A stretch of 64,000 nt of DNA, from assembly GCA_902785705.1 (NCBI GenBank), contig CACZZN010000001.1, positions 1 through 64,000 of the forward strand, in the 5' to 3' direction. Positions within the stretch are counted from its first letter, which is position 1, and each line of letters opens with the position of its first letter. Made by a program: the position numbers and the translations under genes. Below, in pieces: positions 53,500 through 63,382 of this stretch. The notes beneath the pieces were generated by a model. That model made no database searches, was not told the origin of the DNA, and was given only the letters and a program-made list of their open reading frames with translations. Source of the stretch: an uncultured Veillonellaceae bacterium (GTDB taxonomy: Bacteria > Bacillota > Negativicutes > Selenomonadales > Selenomonadaceae).

Positions 53500-53537
53500 T
53501 TGACAATCCTTTTGAATGAGAGTATCATATGTGATAC
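53500..53537 (+). promoter_or_regulatory. Strong promoter with palindromic operator candidate
   Basis: TTGACA (53500-53505), a 17-base spacer and TATCAT (53523-53528). A perfect GTATCA-TATG-TGATAC palindrome (53522-53537) covers the -10 and probable start, a classical place for a repressor. Confidence 0.65.
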
Positions 53538-53584
53538 TACTTTATGAGTACGAGAAATACAGATGAAAGGGGGGGCGGCAAGAG

Positions 53585-53746
53585 ATGGGAAAGAGAATGC
53601 AGTGTCCGTACTGCGGGAGCGTTGAAACCATCTGCCATGCGCACACGATTGAATGTGACACCTGCGGTGCGTCGATACCGGTGGAGAAAGCAGCAGCCGT
53701 TCGCGCCGCACGGGAGCAGCGCCCGAAACATGAGCAGAGCAAATAA
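53585..53746 (+). CDS. Small zinc-ribbon protein (53 residues)
   Basis: MGKRMQCPYCGSVETICHAH opens a 53-residue protein with two CxxC pairs (C7/C10 and C24/C27) and a basic, charged tail. This is a treble-clef or zinc-ribbon fold, likely nucleic-acid or protein binding; no family function is known to me. AAAGGGGGG lies nine bases before the ATG. A strong promoter is upstream and a strong terminator follows, so this is a complete single-gene unit. Overlapping longer frames on either strand lack these signals. Confidence 0.72.
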   Translation: MGKRMQCPYCGSVETICHAHTIECDTCGASIPVEKAAAVRAAREQRPKHEQSK

Positions 53747-53754
53747 CGAATGAC

Positions 53755-53796
53755 AAAGGATGCCGCACGACCGGAACAGTGCGGCATCCTTTTTTT
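53755..53796 (+). terminator. Terminator of the small zinc-ribbon gene
   Basis: A perfect 14-bp stem (53755-53768 with 53779-53792), with an overlapping T run. Partly usable by the convergent esterase gene, whose stop lies in the T run. Confidence 0.9.
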
Positions 53797-54562
53797 ACAG
53801 CCTCTCTTCTTCTTCCCGCAAAATATACGGGAGAAAGTAAACGATCTGCTTTCTCCACCACTCCCAGTCGTGGTCCACATCATAGCCCCAGAAATCGACC
53901 CATGCATGGATGCCTTTTTCATAGAGCACGTCCCCCATAAGGGCCGTCGTACGGCGGCACTCTTCCTCCCATCGCCCCTGCCCGACGCAGAGCACGATGC
54001 GGCGCTGGTTGTAGGTATCAATATAGGGGTGGCTCGGCGGCATATGGGACAGGAAATCCAGCGGCGAATTGTCATAAAGCGTCGTATCCATCCAGCCATC
54101 CGTGAAGTATTTCGCATCATAGGAACCGGAAAGAGAAAGCACACCGTCAAAGATATCCGGCCGGCGGAAAAAGACAATGGACGCCTGCATGCCGCCCAGG
54201 CTGCAGCCTGCAGCAATCGGATGCCGCTTCGAGCGATTTTCCTTGCGCAGGAAGGGAATGACCTCTTCAATGACGTAGGCATAGTAAAGCTCCTGGCGGT
54301 TGGCGCGCCAAGCCTTGTCCCCCCAGACATTCGACCAGGTTTCCGCGTCCACGGAGTCCACGCAGAAAAGCTGAATGCGTCCGCTTTCGATATCCCCTGC
54401 CAGCACATCGATCATGCCGAAGTTCTCGAAATTGTCGCACATGGCGTCCTGGGAGGGGAACACCAGCATCGGCACCCCTTCGCCGCTTCCGTAAACCCTC
54501 ACGTTCATCGTCCGCTGCAATCGTTGGCTGTACCAGTTGACCTCCCCATGTTCCATCATCAT
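53795..54562 (-). CDS. Esterase of the alpha/beta-hydrolase fold (Fes/EstA-like)
   Basis: A 255-residue soluble hydrolase. The nucleophile elbow is GCSLGG (119-124, Ser121), and the likely base is in the DHDWEWW region near the C-terminus. It resembles the esterase/D family of enterochelin-esterase-like proteins. No signal peptide, so it acts in the cytosol. ATG 54562 is preferred over the upstream in-frame start at 54622, which falls in the palindrome before the gene. Substrate unknown. Confidence 0.85.
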   Translation of the reverse strand: MMMEHGEVNWYSQRLQRTMNVRVYGSGEGVPMLVFPSQDAMCDNFENFGMIDVLAGDIESGRIQLFCVDSVDAETWSNVWGDKAWRANRQELYYAYVIEEVIPFLRKENRSKRHPIAAGCSLGGMQASIVFFRRPDIFDGVLSLSGSYDAKYFTDGWMDTTLYDNSPLDFLSHMPPSHPYIDTYNQRRIVLCVGQGRWEEECRRTTALMGDVLYEKGIHAWVDFWGYDVDHDWEWWRKQIVYFLPYILREEEERL

Positions 54563-54609
54563 CGCCCCGCTTCCATGACTCTCATACTGTCCGAATCCAT
54601 GTAGAGAAC

Positions 54610-54636
54610 GGGACTGCCGCAAAACACAGCAGTCCC
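54610..54636. repeat. Hairpin between esterase and chemoreceptor genes
   Basis: GGGACTGC/GCAGTCCC (54610-54617 with 54629-54636). On the minus strand the T run lies before rather than after it, so termination is doubtful. Confidence 0.5.
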
Positions 54637-54652
54637 AAAAACTCCGGAAAAC

Positions 54653-56707
54653 TTACAACTTGAATCTCTTCATCTCTGCCTGCAGCTCGCCGGCCAGACG
54701 CGCAAGACTGCGGCTCGCATCCGCAATCTCATGCATAGATGCGGACTGCTGCTCGGTTGCGGCGGAAACAGACTGCGCCTCATCGGAATTCTTTCCGCTG
54801 GTATCGCGGATGGTCACGCTCGCGTTCAGCATGTTCTCATTTTCCGATGCCATCTTCTGGATGGCCGATGCAATCGTTTCGATCTCATGCACCAGATGGT
54901 CGATCGTATCCACCATGGACTGGAACACTTCATCCGCAGACTGCACCGTCGCAATGCCCTTCTGCACGCTTTCCGCGCCTGTCATGCTCGCCTCCACGGC
55001 CTGCGCCATATCCGTGGCGTTCGACTTCACCAGCTCCGTGATCTGCTGGGAGGAATGACTGGATTCCTCCGCCAGCTTGCGGACTTCCTCCGCTACGACG
55101 GCAAAGCCGCGTCCCTGCTCGCCTGCGCGCGCCGCCTCGATGGCCGCGTTGAGAGCCAAGAGGTTCGTCTGCTCCGCGATGCTCGTGATCATATTGACCA
55201 TCTCGGAAATCTTCTTCCCGCTCGTGCCCAGTTTGTCAATGGACTGCTGGATGCTGTCCGTACTGACCGTGATTTGATGCATCTGGTCCACAGCTTCCTG
55301 AATGGCACTGCGCCCGGAGACAATGCTTTCCCGCGCATTCATCGCATTCTTCACCACAGACTGCGTCCTGTCCGAAATATCCCGCGCATGGGACGTGACA
55401 TCATCCGCCGTCTCTTGGATGTTTTGCGCCTCCACGGCCTGCACAGACGCCCCCTCGGCGATGGTCACGATGGAATTCGCTACCTGATGCGCCGCTTGGG
55501 CAGACTGATCCGAGCTGGCGGTGAGCTGTTCGCTTGCAGCAGCCACCTGCACCGCCATGTCATCGACTTTTTTGATGACATGCTTGAGATTTTCGACCAT
55601 GTGGCTCAGGGACTGAGCCAGATGCCCCATTTCATCCTCCGATGCCACCTCGATCTTCGTCCGCAGATCCCCATCCGCAATCTTGCCTGCCGACTCCATC
55701 AAATGCTCGATCGGCCTGCCCACGCGGCGATTGAAGATCGTAATCATCGCAACGCAGAGAATGACCATGACAAGGACTGCCATGACGACGCTCAGCGTGA
55801 TTGCTTTCGTAATCGGACCGCTGTAGTCCGCCTTCGGCGCAACCAGCACAAGTTTCATGTTGTCGATGCAAAGGGGAGCAACCAGCACATAGCTGTCCTC
55901 TCCGAAATCCCCGCTCTCCGTGAAGAACAGTTCCTTTGCCGCCACAATCTGCTGCCCCAATGCGGCGAGGTTCGGATTTTTCTCCTCGGTGATCTTGGCC
56001 TTCATATTCTTCGCTTCGTCCTTGGAAGCAAGATAATATCCCTCATGGCTCACCAGGAACGCATAGCCCGTCTCGCCGATCTTGATGTCCTGAATGTATT
56101 TTTCCAGCTCCGTGATGCCGATATCCACCGTCACGTTTCCGGCAACAGCGCCGCCCTTGCGGATTGCGCAGGCGCTCGTCAGCATGGTCGTCTTGCTCAC
56201 ATCATCGTAATAAGGCCCGGTCCACGCGACTTTGCCCGGGTTCGCCATGGCATTCTTGTACCAGTCGAAGGAGCCGTAATTATACTCCGCGTTGCTGTAT
56301 TCCATGGTAAGCTTCACAACATTCCCGTCGCGCGTATAGTACGGGCCGAAATATTGCATGCCCTCCTGATAGGCATTCGGCTCAAACCAAAAGCCGCTGC
56401 CTACGATGAGCGAATCCGACAGAACATAGCCCTCCGCCATGCCGGACATGGAATCCATATCGTAAACCTTCATATTCGTAACGCCCAGAGCAAGACCGGC
56501 GGTCTTCTGCGCAATCTGCAGGATGCGCTGATCCAGCTGCCCTGCGATCTCCCCCGCATGAGCCTCCAAAGTCCTCTCTACCTGTGTCTCCATGCTCCCC
56601 TTGAACTGGTAGACATTCATCACTGTCTGTATCCCGAGCAAAATACCTGTCAGCACGACAATGCTCACGATGAACAAAGTCTTGATGCTGCTTGCCGGTT
56701 GTTTCAT
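54653..56707 (-). CDS. Methyl-accepting chemotaxis protein with Cache sensor
   Basis: A 684-residue transmembrane receptor. Helix 1 (about 9-30), a large dCache-like outside domain (about 35-290; [18 protein letters not shown] and [12 protein letters not shown] are typical), helix 2 (about 300-325), a HAMP domain (about 325-380) and the signalling domain ([30 protein letters not shown]). It senses small outside ligands, perhaps amino or organic acids, and signals to CheA. GGAGGAT precedes the ATG. Confidence 0.95.
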   Translation of the reverse strand: MKQPASSIKTLFIVSIVVLTGILLGIQTVMNVYQFKGSMETQVERTLEAHAGEIAGQLDQRILQIAQKTAGLALGVTNMKVYDMDSMSGMAEGYVLSDSLIVGSGFWFEPNAYQEGMQYFGPYYTRDGNVVKLTMEYSNAEYNYGSFDWYKNAMANPGKVAWTGPYYDDVSKTTMLTSACAIRKGGAVAGNVTVDIGITELEKYIQDIKIGETGYAFLVSHEGYYLASKDEAKNMKAKITEEKNPNLAALGQQIVAAKELFFTESGDFGEDSYVLVAPLCIDNMKLVLVAPKADYSGPITKAITLSVVMAVLVMVILCVAMITIFNRRVGRPIEHLMESAGKIADGDLRTKIEVASEDEMGHLAQSLSHMVENLKHVIKKVDDMAVQVAAASEQLTASSDQSAQAAHQVANSIVTIAEGASVQAVEAQNIQETADDVTSHARDISDRTQSVVKNAMNARESIVSGRSAIQEAVDQMHQITVSTDSIQQSIDKLGTSGKKISEMVNMITSIAEQTNLLALNAAIEAARAGEQGRGFAVVAEEVRKLAEESSHSSQQITELVKSNATDMAQAVEASMTGAESVQKGIATVQSADEVFQSMVDTIDHLVHEIETIASAIQKMASENENMLNASVTIRDTSGKNSDEAQSVSAATEQQSASMHEIADASRSLARLAGELQAEMKRFKL

Positions 56708-56829
56708 CGGATATCCTCCTCGCTTCCCCCAGGTTCCCTGTCACACGATTCCCGAATCATCTTTCACTTCTGAGTACGGTACTAATTCGACATAAAACGC
56801 GCCATTCCTGCTGACGATTTCTAAAGTTT

Positions 56830-56848
56830 TTGCAAGAATGACAAATCC
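56830..56848 (+). promoter_or_regulatory. Candidate promoter upstream of the DUF4870-like gene
   Basis: TTGCAA (56830-56835), a 17-base spacer and TATCAT (56843-56848). The expected transcript carries a GGAGG almost at its 5' end (56866-56870) and then about 140 bases of leader. Confidence 0.55.
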
Positions 56849-56891
56849 GTGCTATCATAGTTGCAGGAGGATTCCACAAGAAGAAACAGGA

Positions 56892-56960
56892 ATGGGCAGC
56901 AGCGATTTCCTGAAATGGCTTGCCAAGCGTATGACAAAAAACGTGGGACAGCCTCTCTAA
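56892..56960 (+). CDS. Possible 22-residue leader peptide
   Basis: ATG 56892 opens a 22-codon frame (MGSSDFLKWLAKRMTKNVGQ, then PL) ending in TAA, downstream of a promoter and a distant GGAGG. The peptide is amphipathic and basic. The spacing to GGAGG is too long, so translation is doubtful. Confidence 0.2.
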   Translation: MGSSDFLKWLAKRMTKNVGQPL

Positions 56961-57012
56961 CATTGGGCATCATTTTTCAACTCAATCGAACTTGAAAGGA
57001 CGGTCGTGAAAT

Positions 57013-57339
57013 ATGATTGACGGAAGGGATAAATTTTTGGCTTTGCTCGCACATTGCGGCTATCTGCTCCTGGGCATGGGCTACATCCTCATCCCGCTGG
57101 GGATTTACTTTCTCTTTGATGGGAAGAACGAATTTGTTGCCGGACACGCCAAGCAGGCCTTCAAGGCTCAGGCTATCATCGGGATTATGGCACTCATCGC
57201 TTCCGTGTTGAGTTTCGTCCTCATCGGACTGGTGCTCTGGCCGTTCATCGCCGCCATCGGCCTGATCTGGCTCGTCTGCTCCTTTATCGCCTGCTATCAT
57301 GCCATCAACGGCCGGGAATACCACTACCCCCTCCTGTGA
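57013..57339 (+). CDS. DUF4870-like small membrane protein
   Basis: A 108-residue protein with three hydrophobic segments (about 8-35, 51-72 and 74-96) and the DUF4870 pattern FLALLAHCGYLL, then GHAKQAFKAQ. Such proteins are Tic20-like in shape; function unknown. AAAGGA lies ahead of the ATG, at a long distance. Single gene, convergent with uvrA across a shared terminator. Confidence 0.75.
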   Translation: MIDGRDKFLALLAHCGYLLLGMGYILIPLGIYFLFDGKNEFVAGHAKQAFKAQAIIGIMALIASVLSFVLIGLVLWPFIAAIGLIWLVCSFIACYHAINGREYHYPLL

Positions 57340-57389
57340 CGGACAGACATGTTGTGTATCGCCGGCGAACCCTCCCGAATCGCTAAAAT

Positions 57390-57431
57390 TAAGGAATTCC
57401 CATGCCTCTGACGAGGCATGGGAATTCCTTA
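57390..57431. terminator. Shared terminator of the DUF4870-like gene and uvrA
   Basis: A perfect 19-bp stem (57390-57408 with 57413-57431) and a 4-base loop. The uvrA stop codon lies inside it. Confidence 0.85.
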
Positions 57432-60257
57432 ACTGAACTTTTCTTCCAGCAGCGGTTTGAGGAATTTCCCCGTGTAGGACTCCGGCACGCGCACGATGGC
57501 TTCCGGCCTGCCCTCCGCTACGATGGTGCCGCCCTTGTCGCCGCCTTCGGGGCCGAGGTCGATGATGTGGTCCGCCGTCTTGATGACATCCAGATTGTGC
57601 TCGATGACCACGACGGTATCGCCGCCGTCCACCAGACGGTGCAGAATGCCCAGCAGCTTGTCGATGTCCGCTGTATGGAGGCCGGTGGTCGGCTCGTCCA
57701 GGATGTAGAGCGTCTTGCCCGTGGAACGCCGCGAAAGCTCCGTCGCGAGCTTCACGCGCTGCGCTTCGCCACCCGAGAGCGTGGTGGCCGGCTGCCCAAG
57801 CTTGATGTAGCCAAGGCCCACGTCCTGTATGATTTGCAGCTTCCGCGCTATCTTCGGCACATTCTTGAAGAGTTCCACCGCCTCGTCGATGGTCATATCC
57901 AGCACATCCGCGATGGTCTTGCCCTTGTAGCGCACTTCCAGCGTTTCCCGATTGTAGCGCGCCCCCTTGCAGACCTCGCAGGGCACATAGACATCCGGCA
58001 GGAAGTGCATCTCTATCTTCAAAATGCCGTCGCCCCTGCATGCTTCGCAGCGCCCGCCCTTGACATTGAAGCTGAACCTGCCTGCCTTGTAGCCGCGCAT
58101 CTTCGCCTCCGAAGTCTGGCTGAACAGCTCGCGGATCGCATCGAACACTCCCGTATAGGTCGCGGGATTCGAGCGCGGCGTGCGCCCGATGGGCTGCTGA
58201 TCGATATCGATGATCTTGTCGATATGTTCGAGGCCCTTGATTTTCTTGTGCGCCCCCGGCTTCCCCTTCGCGTGGTAAAGGCGGGACGCAATGCCCTTGT
58301 AAAGAATCTCGTTGACCAGGGTGCTCTTGCCCGAGCCGGAAACCCCTGTCACCAAGGTCAGGGTTCCCAAGGGGATTTTCACATTCAGATTCTTGAGATT
58401 GTTTTCCTTCGCCCCCAGGATTTCGATGAAATTCCCGTTGCCCTTGCGCCGCTTCGACGGAACGGGGATATATTTCGCGCGGCTCAGGTACTGCCCCGTG
58501 ACGGACTCCGGCACCTGCATGATCTCCTGCGCGGTCCCCACGGCCACGACCCGGCCGCCATGGGCACCGGCACCCGGCCCGATATCGATGATATGGTCCG
58601 CCGCATACATCGTGTCCTCGTCATGCTCCACCACGATGAGCGTATTCCCCAAATCCCTCAGACGCTTGAGCGTCGCCAAGAGACGGTTGTTGTCCCGCTG
58701 ATGCAGCCCGATGCTCGGCTCGTCCAGGATATAGAGCACTCCCATGAGCCCGGAGCCGATCTGCGTGGCAAGACGGATGCGCTGTGCCTCACCGCCCGAA
58801 AGCGTGCCCGCTGCCCGTGAAAGCGTCAGATAGTCCAAACCAACATTCAGCAGGAACGTGAGCCTTGCATGGATTTCCTTCAGGATTTGACGCGCAATCT
58901 TTTCCTCGCGCTCCGTCAGCTCCAGATGCGAGAAAAATTCCTCGCACTCCCGAATGGTCAGTTCCGTCACCTCATGGATATTCCTGCCGCCGACGGTCAC
59001 GGAAAGCGTTTCCGGCTTGAGCCTTGCCCCGTGGCAGGACTTGCAGGGGATGTTCGTCATATAGTTTTCATAGGACTCGCGCATCTCGTCCGAATCTGTT
59101 TCTTCATAGCGGCGGGACAAAAGCGGCATCACACCCTCAAAGGGCACATGGTACTCCTTGTTCTCCCCGAACATATTCGTGTAGCGGAAAGTGAACCTCT
59201 CCCCATCGGAACCATGCAGCAGCACGTCCCGGGTTTTCCTGTCCAGCTCCTGCCATGGGGTATCCAAGGAATAGCCATGCTGCCGAAGAACGGCGTCCAT
59301 CGCGCACATGGCGTAGGAATTCACATTCCTCGAAATCGGGGCGATGGCGCCGTCCCCCACGGAAAGTGTCGGATCCGGCAGCACCAGCTCCTCATCGAAC
59401 TCCATATGGCTGCCGAGGCCCGTGCACTCCGGACAGGCCCCATAGGGGTTATTGAAGGAAAACATGCGCGGCGCGATTTCGGGAAGGCTGATGCCGCAGT
59501 CCACGCAGGCAAAGTTCTCGCTAAACGTCATGAGTTCGCCGTCCACGATCTGCACATAGGCGACGCCCTCCCCCAGCTTCAGCGCCGTCTCCATCGAATC
59601 GGCAAGACGCTGGCGGATCCCTTCGCGCACCACGAGGCGGTCAATGACCACCTCGATGGTATGCTTCTTCGTCTTTTCCAGCCGGATATCATCATTGACA
59701 TCATGGATTTCCCCATCCACCCGTACGCGCACATAGCCCTCATGACGGATATGCTCCAGCACCTTCCTGTGCTCGCCTTTTTTCCCGCGGACGACCTGCG
59801 CCATGATCAGGAGCTTCGTGCCCTCCGGGATTTGCAACACCTGATCCAGCATCTGATCCACGCTCTGCTGGGCGATGGGCTTTCCGCATTTCGGACAGTG
59901 CGGACGCCCGGCCCGCGCAAAGAGCAGGCGCAGATAGTCATAGATTTCCGTGACCGTCCCCACCGTCGAGCGGGGATTGTGGCTCGTGGTCTTCTGGTCG
60001 ATGGAAATGGCCGGCGAAAGCCCCTCGATATTATCCACATCCGGCTTGTCCATCTGCCCTAAGAACTGCCTTGCGTAGGAGGACAAGGACTCCACATAGC
60101 GCCGCTGCCCTTCCGCATAAATCGTATCAAACGCCAGTGACGACTTTCCCGACCCCGAAAGCCCTGTCACCACGATCAGCTTGTCCCGTGGGATCTCGAT
60201 GTTGATATTCTTCAAGTTATGTGCCCTTGCGCCCTTGATTTTGATTACGTTGTCCAT
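57429..60257 (-). CDS. uvrA: Excinuclease ABC subunit A
   Basis: A 942-residue damage-recognition ATPase for nucleotide excision repair. Two ABC cassettes: Walker [10 protein letters not shown] (32-40) and a second GVSGSGKST, with the LSGGEAQR signature twice, and zinc-finger cysteines ([17 protein letters not shown]). ATG 60257 has AAAGGAT ahead; the longer frame to 60314 is not used. The usual partner uvrB is not in the window. Confidence 0.96.
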   Translation of the reverse strand: MDNVIKIKGARAHNLKNINIEIPRDKLIVVTGLSGSGKSSLAFDTIYAEGQRRYVESLSSYARQFLGQMDKPDVDNIEGLSPAISIDQKTTSHNPRSTVGTVTEIYDYLRLLFARAGRPHCPKCGKPIAQQSVDQMLDQVLQIPEGTKLLIMAQVVRGKKGEHRKVLEHIRHEGYVRVRVDGEIHDVNDDIRLEKTKKHTIEVVIDRLVVREGIRQRLADSMETALKLGEGVAYVQIVDGELMTFSENFACVDCGISLPEIAPRMFSFNNPYGACPECTGLGSHMEFDEELVLPDPTLSVGDGAIAPISRNVNSYAMCAMDAVLRQHGYSLDTPWQELDRKTRDVLLHGSDGERFTFRYTNMFGENKEYHVPFEGVMPLLSRRYEETDSDEMRESYENYMTNIPCKSCHGARLKPETLSVTVGGRNIHEVTELTIRECEEFFSHLELTEREEKIARQILKEIHARLTFLLNVGLDYLTLSRAAGTLSGGEAQRIRLATQIGSGLMGVLYILDEPSIGLHQRDNNRLLATLKRLRDLGNTLIVVEHDEDTMYAADHIIDIGPGAGAHGGRVVAVGTAQEIMQVPESVTGQYLSRAKYIPVPSKRRKGNGNFIEILGAKENNLKNLNVKIPLGTLTLVTGVSGSGKSTLVNEILYKGIASRLYHAKGKPGAHKKIKGLEHIDKIIDIDQQPIGRTPRSNPATYTGVFDAIRELFSQTSEAKMRGYKAGRFSFNVKGGRCEACRGDGILKIEMHFLPDVYVPCEVCKGARYNRETLEVRYKGKTIADVLDMTIDEAVELFKNVPKIARKLQIIQDVGLGYIKLGQPATTLSGGEAQRVKLATELSRRSTGKTLYILDEPTTGLHTADIDKLLGILHRLVDGGDTVVVIEHNLDVIKTADHIIDLGPEGGDKGGTIVAEGRPEAIVRVPESYTGKFLKPLLEEKFS

Positions 60258-60404
60258 GATCCAATCCTTTCTACGCTGAATTCTTCCAACTATCATAGCA
60301 TACCCGAAATCCAATATCTATGGAATTTTCGACAAAAAGAGGATTTTTTCCGCTCCCCATCGAATTGAAAAGGACAGACTTTATTTTACTGGAGGCAGGA
60401 CTTC

Positions 60405-60665
60405 ATGAATACCTTGACCAAAAACGCAAACACCAAAGAAATCATATCGAGCCAAAGCTCAGATCGATTGGAAAAAATGCGCAATCCGCAGGAAATCACC
60501 GCGCGCTATAACCTCCGCATCCAGCAATACAAGGAACTCAATGCGAGCAAGGTGGACGACCGCGAGCAGCGGCTCATGATCTACACCGAAATCAAGGTCA
60601 TCGGCTGGATTCTGGGCAAAAAAGAAAAAACTATCATCAAAGAAATGAACGCACCCTTGCCATGA
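60405..60665 (+). CDS. Unknown small protein, first of a coupled pair
   Basis: An 86-residue soluble, charged, helical protein that I do not recognise (MNTLTKNANTKEIISSQSSD at the start). GGAGG lies nine bases before the ATG. Its TGA overlaps the ATG of the next gene by four bases, so both are translated together. No cysteine pair, membrane helix or signal. Confidence 0.6.
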   Translation: MNTLTKNANTKEIISSQSSDRLEKMRNPQEITARYNLRIQQYKELNASKVDDREQRLMIYTEIKVIGWILGKKEKTIIKEMNAPLP

Positions 60666-61351
60666 AACAGAACGAAGAAATCACGCCCTATCCATTGGAC
60701 CGCTATACCCTTGCCATCATCGTCTTTCTGCTGGCCAGCCTGCTGGTCGTCTACTTCCGGTTCGGGCTCAGCCATCAGGATGAAACCGCCGGATATTATG
60801 CGGAAATCGTTCCTTCCGAAGCACTCAGCTGCATTGACGAGGAACGGCAGGAGCTGATTCCCCTGCCGGACGGAGTCTATCCGCTCTGCCTTCCCTCCGG
60901 CGGGAAAAAGGTGACGTGGCAGGGCCGCGCAAGTACCCCGCTCTTTCTGGTTCCTTTGCTGCAAGACGGAAAATTCCGCCTCTATCCTCTCAATATCCGG
61001 AACGATTCCTTGATCGAGCATCACGGGCCTCCCCTTGTTTTCCACATCCGCCTGAAATTCCACAGCCGCCATGCGGAGAACTGCCTGCCCTATCTGGAAA
61101 AGGACGGCACTGCCGTCTCCGATGCCGAAATCGCTCAGCAGTACACGCGCAAATTCTATTACTACCTGCTGGTACAGAACGGCTATGGAGAGCTCCAGCT
61201 GGGCTGGCTTACGGAAGAAAACGCAGGCTCTGCAATCAAATGGTACAAACAGCCGGAATACTACATGGAAGAGCTGGCCGCCATCCACTACGTGCTGCAC
61301 GGCTATCCTGCCAAGGAAATCGAGCAGCTCGCCCTCGAAAGCCTGCCCTGA
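60662..61351 (+). CDS. Unknown membrane-anchored protein, second of a coupled pair
   Basis: A 229-residue protein with one N-terminal helix (about 14-36) and a C-terminal outside domain starting about residue 40. The tail contains a Sel1-like segment (EENAGSAIKWYKQPEYYMEE). Start overlaps the stop of the first gene (ATGA). Not recognised otherwise. The pair diverges from uvrA and ends at a strong terminator. Confidence 0.65.
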   Translation: MKQNEEITPYPLDRYTLAIIVFLLASLLVVYFRFGLSHQDETAGYYAEIVPSEALSCIDEERQELIPLPDGVYPLCLPSGGKKVTWQGRASTPLFLVPLLQDGKFRLYPLNIRNDSLIEHHGPPLVFHIRLKFHSRHAENCLPYLEKDGTAVSDAEIAQQYTRKFYYYLLVQNGYGELQLGWLTEENAGSAIKWYKQPEYYMEELAAIHYVLHGYPAKEIEQLALESLP

Positions 61352-61427
61352 CCGGCATTTCCATCGAGCAGGGGACTGAGACCGTTATTTGACTGACCTC
61401 TCACACCTCTGGACGCCCCCAAAAAAA

Positions 61428-61458
61428 CAGGAGCTTTCCGAAGAAAGCTCCTGCTTTT
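61428..61458 (+). terminator. Intrinsic terminator of the coupled pair
   Basis: CAGGAGCTTTC-CGAA-GAAAGCTCCTG, a perfect 11-bp stem with a tetraloop (61428-61453), then CTTTTTG. Confidence 0.9.
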
Positions 61459-61472
61459 TGCGATTTTATTTT

Positions 61473-61633
61473 AGGAAACACTGATTAAAGCGGTCGTCCA
61501 GATTGGCGTGGATTGCTTGTTCCTCCCAAGGAGACGAACCGCAGTCATAGTGGTGCTATGTCGAGGATTTGTCGACGCAGGGAGGACAAGCAAGACGCGT
61601 CAAGATGGGCGGGCGAATTAATCAGCGTTTCCT
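61473..61633. repeat. Dispersed palindromic element, copy C2
   Basis: Terminal inverted repeats AGGAAACACTGATTAA (61473) and the complement of TTAATCAGCGTTTCCT (61618-61633), 15 of 16 identical. Core CATAGTGGTGCTATG (61546-61560). Its inverted sequence matches B1 over most of the length. Confidence 0.8.
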
Positions 61634-61649
61634 TTATACGCAGAACCGA

Positions 61650-63266
61650 TTACAGCTGCGGGCCGGCCTTGACCAGCGCCTTGCCTGCCTCGTTGCCCTC
61701 GTACTTGCCGAAGTTCTTGATGAAGCGGGCCGCGAGATCCTTTGCCTTGGTCTCCCACTCGGAAGCATCTGCATAGGTGTCGCGCGGATCCAGCACCTTG
61801 GAGTCCACGCCCTCCAGCTCCGTCGGAACCTCCAGATTGAAATACGGAATCTTCTTGGTCGGCGCGTTCTTGATGGCTCCGCTGTGGATCGCGTCGATGA
61901 TGCCGCGGGTATCCTTGATGGAGATGCGCTTGCCCGTGCCGTTCCAGCCCGTGTTCACGAGATACGCCTTCGTGCCGTTGGCTTCCATCTTCTTCACCAG
62001 CTCCTTGCCGTACTTCGTCGGATGGAGCTCCAGGAATGCCTGACCGAAGCATGCGGAGAAGGTCGGCGTCGGCTCGGTGATGCCGCGCTCCGTTCCTGCC
62101 AGTTTCGCCGTGAAACCGGACAGGAAGTAGTACTGCGTCTGCTCCGGTGTGAGAATGGAAACCGGCGGCAATACGCCGAATGCGTCGGCGGAAAGGAAGA
62201 TGACGCTCTTGGCCGGGGGCGCCGCGGACTTGTCATTGACCTTGCCCTTCACGATGCCCTTGATATGGTCGATGGGATAGGACACGCGGGTGTTCTCCGT
62301 TACGCTCTTGTCGGCGAAGTCGATCTTGCCCTTCTCGTCCACCGTGACATTCTCCAGCAGCGCGTTGCGCTTGATGGCGTTGTAGATATCCGGCTCCGAT
62401 TCCTTGTCGAGGTTGATGACCTTCGCATAGCAGCCGCCCTCGAAGTTGAACACGCCCTCGTCATCCCAGCCGTGCTCGTCATCGCCGATCAAGAGGCGCT
62501 TCGGGTCGGTGGAAAGAGTGGTCTTGCCCGTGCCGGAAAGACCGAAGAAGATCGCCGTGTTCTTGCCCTCCTTGTCCGTATTCGCGGAGCAGTGCATCGC
62601 GGCAATGCCCTTGAGAGGCAGGAAGTAGTTCATCATGGAGAACATACCCTTCTTCATCTCGCCGCCGTACCAGGTATTGATGATGACCTGCTCCTTGCTG
62701 GTGATGTTGAACACGACAGCCGTCTCGGAGTTTAGGTTCAGCTCTTTGTAGTTCTCGACCTTCGCCTTGGAGGCGTTGTAAACCACGAAATCAGGCTCGA
62801 AGCTCTCCAGTTCCTCCTTGGAGGGCTGGATGAACATGTTCGTCACGAAATGCGCCTGCCATGCCACTTCCATGATGAAGCGCACTGCCATGCGGGTATC
62901 CTTGTTCGCCCCGCAGAAAGCGTCCACCACATAGAGCTTCTTGCCGGAGAGCTCCTTCTGGGCAATCTTCTTGACCGCTTCCCAAGTCTCCTTGGAAGCT
63001 GGATGGTTGTCGTTCTTATATTCATCCGAAGTCCACCATACCGTGTCCTTAGAGTTCTCGTCCATGACGATGAACTTGTCCTTCGGGGAGCGTCCCGTAT
63101 AGACACCCGTCATGACATTGACCGCACCAAGCTCCGTGAGCTGCCCCTTGTCATAGCCCGTCAGCCCTTTCTTTGTCTCCTCCTCGAACAGCACCTCATA
63201 AGAAGGATTGTGAAGAACCTCCGTCACCCCGGTGATGCCATACTTGCTCCAATCAATGTTTGCCAT
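61650..63266 (-). CDS. pckA: Phosphoenolpyruvate carboxykinase (ATP)
   Basis: A 538-residue enzyme converting oxaloacetate and PEP. The ATP type is shown by the kinase-1a loop GLSGTGKTT (242-250), followed by [14 protein letters not shown], and the PEPCK motif [16 protein letters not shown]. In fermenting anaerobes it often works toward oxaloacetate and succinate or propionate, making ATP; that direction is inference. ATG 63266 has AGAGGT eight bases ahead. Single gene; element C2 lies 17 bases beyond the stop. Confidence 0.96.
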   Translation of the reverse strand: MANIDWSKYGITGVTEVLHNPSYEVLFEEETKKGLTGYDKGQLTELGAVNVMTGVYTGRSPKDKFIVMDENSKDTVWWTSDEYKNDNHPASKETWEAVKKIAQKELSGKKLYVVDAFCGANKDTRMAVRFIMEVAWQAHFVTNMFIQPSKEELESFEPDFVVYNASKAKVENYKELNLNSETAVVFNITSKEQVIINTWYGGEMKKGMFSMMNYFLPLKGIAAMHCSANTDKEGKNTAIFFGLSGTGKTTLSTDPKRLLIGDDEHGWDDEGVFNFEGGCYAKVINLDKESEPDIYNAIKRNALLENVTVDEKGKIDFADKSVTENTRVSYPIDHIKGIVKGKVNDKSAAPPAKSVIFLSADAFGVLPPVSILTPEQTQYYFLSGFTAKLAGTERGITEPTPTFSACFGQAFLELHPTKYGKELVKKMEANGTKAYLVNTGWNGTGKRISIKDTRGIIDAIHSGAIKNAPTKKIPYFNLEVPTELEGVDSKVLDPRDTYADASEWETKAKDLAARFIKNFGKYEGNEAGKALVKAGPQL

Positions 63267-63382
63267 GCATCTCAACCTCTTTCATCTGAATGTGATGGAT
63301 CCATCCACCATGTGAAATATCAACTGATTTATCGTAACATGAATGAAATTTATTGTCAAGGACTTAGAAAAATCTCTCAGCC

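Noticed and set aside
53544-53753. 69-residue frame overlapping the small zinc-ribbon gene
   Set aside because: No ribosome site, Arg/Pro-rich and out of frame with the CxxC protein that has proper signals.
54610-54636. Terminator of the Cache chemoreceptor
   Set aside because: Hairpin present, but on the transcribed strand the T run precedes it, so it is listed only as a hairpin.
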